Made by a program: the position numbers and the translations under genes. Shown here in pieces: positions 33,616-43,813 of a stretch of 64,000 bases of DNA (positions within the stretch are counted from its first letter, which is position 1; the number at the start of each line of letters is the position of its first letter). The stretch lies in contig JAPQWV010000404.1 in the NCBI GenBank assembly GCA_027422505.1, forward strand, positions 372,001-436,000, read 5' to 3'. A model generated the notes under the pieces. That model had not been told where the DNA came from and did not search any database. It saw only the letters and a program-made list of their open reading frames with translations. The stretch comes from Craterostigma plantagineum. Taxonomy: Eukaryota; Streptophyta; Magnoliopsida; Lamiales; Linderniaceae.

Positions 33616-33834
33616 AGCAAATTCTCGTAATTTCGATCACCCCTTGTGCCGACCGAAATTACATTTCGGTCGGGGTTTGTGGTGACCGAAATTATTGTTC
33701 GGTCACCGAATGTCACGGCCGAAAATTGCGTTCGGCTATGACTGTCGACGCCGAAATCGGATTTCGGTTACCTTGGAGGCGGCCAAAATCTTGTTTCGGT
33801 CGCCTTTTAGGGTAGCCGAAATTTAATTTCGGCC
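33616..33834. repeat. Left array of 21-bp palindromes, 32-33-bp period
   Basis: Dyad units of the form nnCCGAAA ... TTTCGGnn start at 33,651, 33,684, 33,717, 33,749, 33,781 and 33,814, with a worn unit before them near 33,618. Each is about 21 bp and is separated from the next by about 11-12 bp of non-conserved sequence. The array lies between the left TIR and the transposase. Confidence 0.9.
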
Positions 33835-33857
33835 GTTTTTTTTTTTATTTTTTTTTC

Positions 33858-34974
33858 AAACGCGGAGATTGTCCCGGAGGATTCCACGGGTGACGAGATA
33901 AACTACAGTGAGCATTTCCGCGAAGGAGGACGATTTCCGACCGACGTGGAAGCCATTAACTGGGCGAAAGGTGTCGCTATTGGTCTTGGTTTCGAGGTGA
34001 TAATTTCGTCGCACAAGAAATTTGGAACAAAAAAATTGATTAGATGTTCTCGCGGAGAACGTTATAGAGGCAAAGAGGATGAATTGGAGAGGATGTCCAA
34101 GTCTAACGAGTGCAGGTGTCCGTTTGTAGTCATAGCCCAGCAGGATCCAGCTACTAGGGAATGGTACATTCGTACGGGTGCAGCCGAGAATTCCATACAC
34201 AATCACCCTCTGATACAGTATCCCGAGGGACACCGCCAGACGAGTCGGTTAAGCAGCCAGGCAAAGAAGGTCGTAGAGGAAATGACTGCTGCCCAAGCGA
34301 AACCAACACATATCCTCTCAGCGATGAGGGGTCGACACGCAGAAGATAACGCGACGATCCGACATATTAAATTACAGAGATCGTTTGAAGAAGCAATATT
34401 CTGAGGGTCGAGACGTGGTGAGCCAGTTAATGCACCAGGCGACAGAGTCCGGATATTTTGTTGAAGCGCTGAGAGACGAGGAGACTAATGTGCTGACACA
34501 TGTCTTTCTCGCACACCCGGAGTCACTCGCACTGCTGAGGATGTATCCTTATTTTATTGGGATTGACTCGACGTATAAGACAAATAGATATAAGATGCCT
34601 CTAGTTGAGATTATAGGGATGACTCCCTGTAATCACAACTTTCTGTGTGGTTTGCCGTCATGGAGGACGAGACGGAGAGAAGTTACGGGTGGATGTTGCA
34701 GTCTGTCAGAGATATTCTAGGGCCAGGTGTCCACCCGTCGGCGATTGTCACTGATCGTCAGTTGGGCCTTGTTCGACCGGTACATATGGTATTTCCCCAT
34801 TTTCACCATCTGCTTTGCACGTGGCATATTTATAAAGATGTGGAGAACAAAATTTATTGGTTGGGGGGGAAAAGCAAAAAGACCGCAGCTCACTTCACGC
34901 ACAATTATTATATAATTGTCGTGAATATAGAATATAAATTGTTAATATACCTCGCCCGCTGTCATCATGTCTAG
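33858..34974 (+). pseudogene. FAR1/Jittery-type MULE transposase, truncated
   Basis: An N-terminal FAR1-like DNA-binding region (EGGRFPTDVEAINWAKGVAI near 33,927) is followed by the basic CRCPF block (34,112) and IHNHPLI (34,195). The catalytic domain shows FIGIDSTYKTNRYKMP (34,555) and SAIVTDRQLGL (34,739), supplying two acidic catalytic residues, then the FHHLLCTWHIYKDVE motif. The frame shifts near 34,395 and 34,655. The protein stops at about 34,910-34,974, before the third catalytic acidic residue and the SWIM zinc finger normally present. The truncated end abuts the end of the PMD gene on the opposite strand, which suggests a deletion or capture junction there. Confidence 0.85.
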
Positions 34975-36230
34975 CTGACGGCGGATCTCAATTAACCGGT
35001 GGCACGTCCGCTCGACCTGAGATACGGACCACATGCGTGATCGTGCATGGCCAGGATCCACCTGATGGGGTAGACGGTGTGGGCGGAAGCATGGGAAGTA
35101 CTCGTAGATCCACGCCTGTAGTAACGACAGGCACCCAGCTAAACCCCTTGTATCCGCTCGGCTTGCGAGCCCAAGCTGGCGATAGAGGTAAGCAAGAGCG
35201 ACCGAACCCCACGAGTAATGACTGGCAGATGGCAGGGAGCGATAGAACTCGTGCATGATGTCGGGCTTCACCCGATTCCCGCTCTTGTCGACGAACAGGG
35301 TCGACCCCAATAGAATCCACAGCCAAGCGATGGCCTGGAACCCCGCCAGCCGACCCTCCCGCATCCTCTGTATCACGTCTTTCGACGCAACCGCACCTCC
35401 TCTCCAAAATCCCCTCAGCGCGTCTGCGGAGACGCCCATAATCTCCCTCGCCGCGATCTGCTGGTCGCCGGCGTCCGGGGTGCCCGAAACCATCGTCCCG
35501 TCGATCGGGATACGGAGGATCTGCTCGACGTCGTGGAGCATGATCGTCATCTCCCCCCACGGCATGTGGATGGTGTTCGTGTCGGGGTGCCAGCGCTCCA
35601 CACAAGCGCACAGAAGAGGCCTGTGCCATCGATCTCGCTCTGTGTCTCCGGCGGGAATTGGCAGTACCACTGCTTAAGCTGCCGAAGCACTAACGCCGGC
35701 CCCTCGCACTTCAGCAGGGGCCTCTCCTCCTCACCCATCCAGATGCGGGGCGCGATGTGTCCCAAGTAACTAGGGATCACCTCGCCATCTTGCGGACCAC
35801 CTGGCTGTGGCCCCTGCACCCTCCAGGAATCGTCATCTACGATCCTGGAGCGCTTGCTCCCTATTTTATTTTTTACGAATACCACATAAATAAATTTAAT
35901 TTTTGGTACGATAGTTAAGACACGACATCGCAAGTCAGTTTATAATGAAGAAGGAATGTACCTGAGGAGACCAGTATCGCATGGTCGTCGGATGACTCAA
36001 ACGATGCCGCATCGTAGGGCACCTCCTCATCCACTTGCGCCTCCTCGTCCGCACGCGGATCGTGATCCGATACGGAATAGGAGTCACCCGCTCGCTGCCG
36101 CCTCTCCTCCTCCCGTTCCCTACGCACGGATGCGTCAACGCCGCGCGCCCTCGTATGACGCTCTCCAGATCCGTCCAACAGGGGGGATCTGCTGCTCCCT
36201 CCGAGTAGGGACTTCCCACCCTTAGCCTGC
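34942..36230 (-). pseudogene. PMD (MAIN-like) gene in MULE-2, nearly intact
   Basis: A two-exon minus-strand segment is clear. An exon from about 36,230 (after acceptor AATTGCAG) to 35,960 encodes a charged N-terminus (SSDDHAILVSS). Donor CTCAG|GTACAT and acceptor AAAATAG (about 35,862) join it in frame to the PMD exon. That exon carries GHIAPRIWMGEEE (about 35,750), IDGTGLFCALV (about 35,615), IHMPWGEMTIMLHDVEQILR (about 35,560-35,500), AIAWLWILLGSTLF, ASHYSWGSVALAYLYRQ (about 35,220) and ends MMTAGEVY. One GT duplication near 35,607 shifts the frame; it is the only clear lesion. A donor-like GAG|GTATAT at the end may mean one more exon. A small first exon may lie near 36,660-36,705. PMD proteins include MAIN/MAIL regulators of genome stability; the role of the TE-borne form is unknown. 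Confidence 0.82.
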
Positions 36231-36261
36231 AATTAGATATTTATTTAAAAGAAAAAAATTC

Positions 36262-36539
36262 GACCGAAACCGATTTTCGGCCGGGCCATGATCCGACCGA
36301 AATCCGATTTCGGTCAGACTACGGCAGCCCGAAATTGGATATCGGTCGCCGCAGATCCGACCGAAATCGGATTTCGGTTGTGAGCAGTCCGACCGAAACA
36401 CGATTTCGGTCGGATCTGCGGCGACCGGCGACCGATTTCGGTCGGCCAAGCCATGACCGAAATCGGATTTCGGTCGTGACTGACGCGACCGAAATCACGT
36501 TTCGGTCATGACTTGGCCGGCCGAAATTTCGCTTCGGCC
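36262..36539. repeat. Right array of nine 21-bp palindromes, 32-bp period
   Basis: Units start at 36,262, 36,295, 36,327, 36,359, 36,391, 36,423, 36,455, 36,487 and 36,519, i.e. steps of 33 then 32 seven times. The core is GACCGAAA-n5-TTTCGGTC with variation mostly in the central bases. Spacers of about 11 bp differ, although some share CGCAGATCC/GGATCTGCG. If the proposed small first exon of the PMD gene is real, the array lies in its first intron; otherwise it lies in the promoter. Confidence 0.93.
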
Positions 36540-36906
36540 GTGCCGTTTTTTCGCCCTACTTTCCGTCAGATCGACCATTTTTTCAGCCTAATTCGACCTG
36601 TTTTCGACAATCTATCTACGTACGAATGAATTTTACGGCTATTTACTTACCAATAGTGACAGCACCCCCTTTCCCTTTCCCTTTCCTTGTCGTCGATCCA
36701 TTGCGATTTGCAAAATTCTCTGTTGTTTTGTCTGATTTGGATGTGTGATTTGAAAAGTGTTGCGTAGTAAAGTACTTATAATAAAAATTGTTACTTTTTA
36801 TTATATTTTACATTTTTGAATTAATTTAAATAAAAAGGGGCAAAAATGTCTTTTTGCAGCCCTTTAGGGGGCGGTAACAAGTAAAAATGGGCGGTAAATA
36901 GTAACT

Positions 36907-36942
36907 CCCTTCCGTGCCTCGTGCGCGGCTCCTAAATCCTAG

Positions 36943-36990
<48 letters not shown>

Positions 36991-37434
36991 TCCACGGGTG
37001 AATTTGATGGATGGTTTGAATTCCAAGTTCACATGTAACAGTATATTTACATGTAAAAGGAAACAAAATTGAATCATGTGCGTCTGTGCTGTTCAAGGAA
37101 AATTTATTAGAATTGTTGTTATATATCTGACAAAAATTTATTGCATGACCATTTTTTTAATTCGGACAATTGTTTGTTAATAATTTTATTTCGATCTAAA
37201 ATATATCTTTACATTGTTGCTTCAGCCATTCAGTCAAACACTTGCTGCAGTTAGTTTTTCATGATTAGGTCATCTTCAACCGAAAAATCCATTTATAAAC
37301 GCATGTTGCAGTAAATGTCACATCAAATAGTAATTCAACTCCAACCATTAAACACATTCTAAAACTCCAAATAATATTCTTAGAATATTCTCTTTCACAT
37401 CAACTTTTACTACTTTTCTATATTAATCATTATT
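36907..37434. other. Gene-free stretch with (AT)n run
   Basis: An (AT)n microsatellite of about 45 bp at 36,943-36,988 is followed by AT-rich sequence. An ATCTTCAACC ... CTCCAACC stretch near 37,270-37,350 resembles the edge of a TIR element, but I found no partner. Confidence 0.5.
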
Positions 37435-39535
37435 TTGTCATATTACATATTAGACCTGGTCGCGTCGAAAACGGCCAAATATTAAAATTTATCACCTTAC
37501 TCACTAAATACTAGTATAGCGAAAGTATGGATCGTCTCCACAGGGAAAATGGTTGATTTATTTCTTATTCCAAACTCGATCAGAATTATAAATAATAATA
37601 ATGGGTAATGATAATATTATTAGGGGGGTTTGTTGGTAAAGGTTGAGCGCAATAGTGAACGAGAAACAAAAATATCGAAACTAACGATAATAAAATAATA
37701 GTCGAATGAATTATTGTCCACCTAGATTTATTTAACTGATCATCGATTTTATTATGTCAACGCAAGCATAATCGATTATAAGTATCGACGAACGCCTAAT
37801 AACCAATCTTTTCTTATTTTCTCGGTAATTAAGAGCGCTCAATAATTACTTCCCTAATCGAAAAATAATCTCCGGGACGCCCTGCAAGATTTAAAGTTTC
37901 GACAGCGTTAGATGCGAAAAAGACCGGATTATTGACTAATAAACTCGGACGCCGGTTTATTAAATCAATTCGTTAAACCTTATAATATAACTTACACTTA
38001 TTAATTGTACAGAAGTTAAATATTATTTGCTACTTATTAAAACAAACAAACTATTACGGATTCGTTGTTTTAATTAGCGATGGACTTACCTAGATTTCAT
38101 AAATATTGGCCACTATTTACTCAATCTACGCAAATCGATTTAATTAATTCAAAGGTAAACAATACTTACACATTCATGAAGAAGCTCATTTAATCTTACA
38201 GTTTTAACAAAACTAGGCTTCGAATAATCCTTCGACTATGGGGAATTAGCCGCTAAGCATGTTAACGAAAACGCAACTGAAATTAATTAATTCTAATGAC
38301 ATATTGAAACAGACAGAAATGAACTACGACCGTATCAATTGCGAGTTGCTGTCTTCCTCGCCTCGGACTATACGTTTTCTCCCGAGAATAAAAATAGCAT
38401 AATAGTTTCTCAACTATTCCCACGTTAATGACACTCTTGTTATCATAAATAATTTATAATATATAAAATGTTGAGATGTCAACAGCAACTAGAAAAGAAA
38501 AGCAATAATTCTTAAGATGAAAAGGACAAAATCGATCTCTCACAATCGTCTCTGCTCTTCCTCAATTTCTTCTGCTCAAACTCACCTCATCAATCGATCT
38601 CTCACAAGCATAAGCATCGATCTCTACTTCAAACTCTCTACACTCTCTTATGAAACAAAAATATAAGCATGACAGTGTAGAGCTATACTAACCAACAGAA
38701 CATATGCATATAATATCCCTAAGCTCATCGTCTTCAATATGTTCAGTGTATGTGTCTCTTAGCTCGTCATCCTCAATGCTTCCAACAGCACATATTTTCT
38801 GCAGACAGTAAAACTCTGTAAAACAGAAAAAAATATAAAGATGAAAAGTAGCAGCACTAATCTCCCCCTCAATCGAATGCTCTCTCTGTTACGCTCTCTC
38901 CAGTTCGTTTCACAGCAGCTCTGTATTTATAGATGTCTGTGGTTTCTTCTTCTTCTTCTTTTTTTCTCTTCCCCACTCGACATGGAACTGAAATCACGCT
39001 CTTTGGACATCAAGCTCAGAAATCGCGCAACCCTCTTTCTCTTTTTGTCTGCTTGAACCTTGCGGGTGTCTGTATAAGGTTAGCCCGTCTTTCTCTCCTC
39101 TATTATTTCTTGTCTTTGGTATGTACCCCAATTAGCTTCCTTTGTAGACTAAAGCTTTGAACTGGTTGGCTAAATCAGTTAAGCAGACCAAAATATATCG
39201 ACCAGCCAAGAAACACTTGTTTATATGTCCTTTGAATATGAGTGCATCGTGTTTGAGTGGTTGTGTTTATTTTTCAGCCGTTGACGATGTCTTCTTGTCG
39301 ATTCTTTATCATCTTCAAATTGGGCTAATCTGATTGGGCCGATTGAAGCTTATACGGGCCTAATGAAGTCCACTTCGTCCATGAAGGTTCTCGCACGCGC
39401 CCATTTGATCTGCTTTTGTCTATTTTGCTCTTAAGTCTGTAAGACATGTAATTGAAATATAAGCATAGAATATCCGTGTATGATTGTACATACAAATGAC
39501 CAAAAATGCACTTTTACGGGGTATAAAATATTATA
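37435..39535. repeat. Unclassified dispersed repeat
   Basis: The order matches the insertion at 20,930-22,205: a left part with ACTAGTATAGCGAAAGTATGG, an AT-rich middle with several T/C-rich segments, and a right part with AAAATGCACTTTTACGGGG. TCGATCTCTCACAA occurs twice (about 38,535 and 38,597). There is no LTR pair, clear TIR or coding domain. It may be a degenerate member of a large non-coding TE family. Confidence 0.5.
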
Positions 39536-39570
39536 AATTTTTATGTATCGAGACCACACTATTATTTTAA

Positions 39571-40004
39571 GGGGTCTTTACACATAAGTATTTATTTGGA
39601 TAAAAACTTGTAATTTAGTACCATGTACAGGATTTTTTATATGTATGTACCTAACAGAATCAATTTTTTGCACATAGGTACCCGATCCCCGAAAATACAC
39701 CATACAACACATTTGGGTACCATATATCAACACATTTTGGGTACCCTACATAACAGAAAATGGTACGACGTATGCTATATTTAGGTACGCCCTATGTAAC
39801 ACACAGGTATGCCGTAGGTACGACGGATGCTATATTTAGGATGCTATATCAACGTGTTATGGTACACAATATACATATAGGAAGGTACGACATGACTAAA
39901 GAAACTGGTAAAAATTAAACCGGGTACCTATCTGTAAAATTTTCTGACATGGGTACCTATGTGTAAAAATTTTATTCAATTGGGTATTTTTCTATAGATT
40001 CACC
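39571..40004. mobile_element. MULE-type MITE with 9-bp target duplication
   Basis: A perfect 9-bp duplication TTATTTTAA lies at 39,562-39,570 and 40,005-40,013. The left end GGGGTCTTTACACATAAGTA and the inverse right end (GGTGAATCTATAGAAAAATA) form long imperfect TIRs extending past GGTACC-containing motifs. A GTACGACG(T/G)ATGCTATATTT unit repeats inside. There is no coding sequence. 9-bp duplications with long TIRs are typical of Mutator-like elements. Confidence 0.85.
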
Positions 40005-40279
40005 TTATTTTAATTCGATTGGAGAAAATGCATAATTTTTTTATTAATTGATAAATGGTACACGTAAAAGCTGAAAAATAAATAATTATTAGAAAATAAA
40101 AATTATAATACACGAGCTAAAAGAATACACGCAAATAAGTAAAACTGTACACGTAAAAAAGAGAGATTTCAAGTCTCACCATTTGTATACTCCTCCCACA
40201 AATGATCAATCAATGCATTATGGAGTGCAATGTGATCATCTTTATTCCTAATTTTTTTTAACAAGATATGAATTCTACG

Positions 40280-40690
40280 TAGCACGGTATGATTAGCAGT
40301 TGAGATTATGAAGTTACAGTTAGAGTCTATTTCTCATAATCCCAGGCGATTGATTGATCACAGATGCTGCATACGCCGAGTCAATTTGATATGTGATCCC
40401 AGGCGATAAATTATTACTGGGAGTTGAATGAATTTTGGGATTGGATTCCTGCTTGGATACATTTTCGGAGTTGATTGTATGTGGGAGGGCAAATCAAGCT
40501 TTTTTTTATACGGTTGGACCTGTGGATGGCCATATTAATAACATAGTTTTCATAGAAATTCAGACGTTTAAACTATGCTCCGACTATTATCGCCGACTAT
40601 GAAGTTACAGTTATAGTCTATTCGAAATCATTGTGTACGATAACATGGTTTTTTTATGCTACGAGTGGGAGTCAATCGTCCTCGACCCAT
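40280..40690. other. Left flank of a rearranged Harbinger relic
   Basis: The segment contains a 22-bp stretch (40,439-40,460) that is the exact inverse of 41,339-41,360 within the Harbinger transposase relic. It looks like an inverted duplicate of the 3' part of that gene. AGTTACAGTTA(T/G)AGTCTATT also occurs twice (about 40,313 and 40,607). No gene. Confidence 0.45.
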
Positions 40691-40698
40691 CTTACAGA

Positions 40699-41256
40699 CT
40701 CAGGGTTGTTAAGATCGGACCGGACCGGACCGGTCAAAAATCCGATCCGGTTCCGGTCCGGTCTTTTATTTTTAATTGAAAAATAAATTAAAAAAATTGG
40801 TTTAAATAAATTATACAAAATAAAAAATCAATAAATTAGTTTGGTTTAGTGGTTAAGTTATGAGTATTTTACTAAATAGACTTGGGTTCGAATCCACCCA
40901 ACACCCTAATTTTCATATTTTATAATTAACCTATTAGCTCATTATTTTATTTTTATTCAAATTTGACCCCAACTTATTGATTTAATACTTGCCATACGAT
41001 TAATTATAACATCTCACGACAATTTACTTTTATTTAATTTTACCTCTTGATTTATATAATTATAGTTTGAAAAAAGTTCATTAAAACATGTATATTTTTC
41101 ATATTATTTGATTAATTCATATATAAAATATATATTTATTATATTTAAGATACCGGTTTTACTCCGGTTTGATTCCGGTTCTATAGCGGTTAAACCATTA
41201 AACCTTAAACCACTAAAATTTTCGGTCCGGTTCGAAAACCCAATTTCAGAACCTTG
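40699..41256. mobile_element. hAT MITE with GGACCGG ends and a tRNA-like core
   Basis: The left end CAGGGTTGTTAAGATCGGAC and the inverse right end (CAAGGTTCTGAAATTGGG) are hAT-type TIRs, with CCGGTTCCGGTCCGG motifs near the left end and CGGTTTGATTCCGGTT near the right. CTTACAGA (40,691-40,698) and CTTACAGT (41,257-41,264) are a likely 8-bp target duplication with one change. A tRNA-like segment lies at 40,839-40,900. Confidence 0.78.
40839..40900 (+). other. tRNA-like segment inside the hAT MITE
   Basis: TGGTTTAGTGGTTAAG (about 40,842-40,857) resembles an A box and GGTTCGAATCC (40,885-40,895) is a perfect B-box sequence, spaced as in a tRNA. The acceptor and anticodon stems do not pair well. 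It is likely a pol III-type promoter relic carried by the MITE. Confidence 0.6.
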
Positions 41257-41289
41257 CTTACAGTTATTAAGAACTCATAACTTCAAATT

Positions 41290-41600
41290 TCGGATGATTG
41301 TAACTCCGACAATGTGAATTGACTCAAATATGCCAAACGTATCCAAGCAGGAATCCAATCACAAATACGGCGAACGCCGTTGTGAGTGAATCGGACGGCG
41401 ACGATTCCATTTCAATTGGGGCACTTAGGTCACGTTCATCCTCCACAATCATGTTATGCAAAATAATACATGTAGTTCTTATATCGTGTATTACTTCCTT
41501 TTCCAATAACGTACCAGCCTGCTACAATGCCAAAACGTTAATGAAAAACTCTGAATGCACGTTCAACGTCTTTTCTGTAAGATTCTTGTTTCATTGCAAA
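41290..41600 (-). pseudogene. PIF/Harbinger transposase C-terminal relic
   Basis: On the minus strand a KQESYRKDVERAF-like block (about 41,570-41,600) is followed, after a frameshift, by TCIILHNMIVEDERD (about 41,430-41,475), the conserved end of plant Harbinger (DDE_Tnp_4-like) transposases. Catalytic parts upstream are absent. A segment of it recurs inverted at 40,439-40,460. Confidence 0.8.
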
Positions 41601-41800
41601 ACATTTTTTCTTAACACCGCGTGGCTCATGAACTGTTTGTTATTTTCTGTGTGTGTGTGTGTTATTTTCTACGGCATATAATATATTGTTATTTTTGTAC
41701 TAGTATGTTATTTTATCGTTTTCTCTCACTGACATTATTCTTAAATTTTATAATTGTGTTATTGTACAACTCATAATTAAAATTAAATAAATTTAATGAT

Positions 41801-41857
41801 GACGAAATAGTATAATAATGATAATAATAATAATAACAATAATAACAATAATAATAA
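41801..41857. repeat. (AAT)n/(AAC) microsatellite at the LARD target site
   Basis: A trinucleotide-type AT-rich run lies immediately before the LTR element and resumes at 51,948, so the element was inserted into a microsatellite. Confidence 0.85.
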
Positions 41858-42482
41858 TGTAACAGCCGTAAAAATTTAATACGGTGTTTTGGATCGGTAA
41901 TGAAATTTAGATTATGAAACCAAATGAGTTGGGCCATACTAGAATTAGTGAATTGAGATTAGTTGGAGCCCAAAACTTTTGAAAGTACTGTGGTAATGAT
42001 TTTACTTAAGGCATAGGGAAATTTGATGATTATTACTATGTCATGTCATGATTATTACTATGTCATGTCTACATACGTGTGTATATATATATGTAATAGA
42101 TATACAAAACGATAATAACCCATTAAAGAATGGGAAGTATACGTGGTGGTCATGTAAATAGATATACATAGCATATAATAATTAAGAAGAACACGTGGAA
42201 GTTATTAAGAATACTAATACGTATGACTAAGAACTGTTTTCTTAACTAGAAGGGAATCGGCATCACTATTTATAAAACATCTATATTGAATATGCCCTAG
42301 ACACAGATAATACGATACGGGTAGATATAGATTTAGTATATATGGTAAAGGAGCTAGAACCCTTATCGACAAAAGAGGGGCATACCATGAAAATAAGAAT
42401 ATCATATAGGAACAAAGGAATTTTCAGCCCAAATATTCGAACGTGAGGTAGATATTTTGTTTACAAGACAAGAATATGTTTA

Positions 42483-43040
42483 TGTTGGGGTTGAGCGGTA
42501 AATATTTAATTCTGGGCCAGCGATAATTGTATTTGGACCCCACGACAATTTATCGGGATATTAATTAAAGCCGAAATGACACCGAAAGAACACCGAGATT
42601 TTTACGTGGTTCGGCCAATACCGCCTACATCCACGGAGAGACAATAGTTTTACTATATTTGAGAATATTACACCGTACAAAATAACGCTCGTGTTTAAAC
42701 TCAAACCCGAGACCCCTTACCCACCCGGGTAATGTTTTTGTACCCACTCTCAACTACCCAGTAAAAACTACACCCGCTGTCACCCTTATCCACCCGGACA
42801 AGATTTCCTTTTTTTTCTTTTCTTTTTTCCTCTCATTTTTCTCTCTCTCTCTCACTTCACCCTCTCTCTCTCTCTCTCTCCCGTTGGTTTTGGGGGTAAT
42901 TAGATCGAATGAGAACCCTCCCTTTTATAGTAAAGCTACACACAAAATGCCAAAGTCCATTTGATCACTGCTCACGTCATTAGAAGAGAAAATAAAGATG
43001 ATTTTCTCCTTGCCTTTTCAACATCGAGCTGGACCTAACA
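42483..43040 (-). repeat. 3' LTR of the minus-strand Copia derivative
   Basis: Ends TG...CA. Contains the ACGTGGTTCGG ... CTACATCCACGG module (42,604-42,636) on the plus strand, i.e. the shared U5 module in minus orientation, and a (CT)n run at about 42,840-42,882. Confidence 0.92.
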
Positions 43041-43813
43041 ATTCTCCCCCTCTAGCGACATTCAGCATCTTCTCCAGAGAGCACTCCAGCGAACCCGAGA
43101 ATGAGAGTAACCCGTTCGTAAATACCACGAACGTCCATTGGCCTTCCTTATAGCACCTACACATAATCCGAATCAAGAGTTCCAGTCCTACCCACTTGAT
43201 TCATTCAGCAGCCAATCTTATGCGCAACTATGTCGAACCGACTCGACCCGTAGATTCTCGAAGAGGGACTTCGATGTAACCCCTTCTCCAGCAGGATTTT
43301 CCTTCTCACCATCGTCTACCTTTATACCACGCGCGCGATTTTCGTGAACCCATCGAAGTCTGAGTATTATATCATACTCACGTCCAGACGATACAAACCT
43401 TTGCACTCTTCTCCCTTTGGTAGGACCATTTCCGCCACGTGTGATTTTCCCAGACTCCCCCTGCTATGAAACCCCATAGCCCTGAAATCTGACTGGCTCG
43501 AGAATATTAAAAACTACGCAACTTTGGGACAATGTCACACCATCCAAAATGCGCACCGCTCCACCAACCATTTTGATCTTCCTCGTTCCAACACACCGAA
43601 CAACACAACGATATCCATCAGCCCATGGAGATCGAAAAAACCGTTCGCAATTTTCAGAACGCATCAAAATATTCTCTTGGAGTAAACCCGAATTTAATAT
43701 CCCTCTTCCTGAGAATGAGCGCTATCATTAGAGACTGTGAGAGTCTCTAAGATAAACCGTGTGCTACCTCCGTTGTGGAATTTTCCTAGCCGCTTGTCCT
43801 TCTTCCTCCAAGT

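Larger units (their letters stand above)
33382..36906. mobile_element. Second PMD-carrying MULE (MULE-2)
   Basis: The ends form long inverted repeats of at least 80 bp. The left has CACCGCCCCCTAAATGGCTG then GACGATTTTGCCC, and the right carries the inverse of ACCGCCCCCTAAAGGGCTG then GACATTTTTGCCCC. Inside lie a truncated FAR1-type transposase (plus), a PMD gene (minus, converging on it) and a palindrome array near each end. No matching 9-bp target duplication was found, so the outer limits are approximate. An incomplete transposase makes it non-autonomous. Confidence 0.85.

Noticed and set aside
36262..36539. CRISPR-like look of the repeat-spacer array
   Set aside because: The period is 32 bp with 21-bp palindromic repeats and spacers of only 11 bp, in plant nuclear DNA inside a MULE. 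There are no cas genes. It is a dyad array and not a CRISPR locus.
40839..40900. tRNA gene
   Set aside because: The B box is perfect but acceptor and anticodon stems fail, and it lies inside a hAT MITE.
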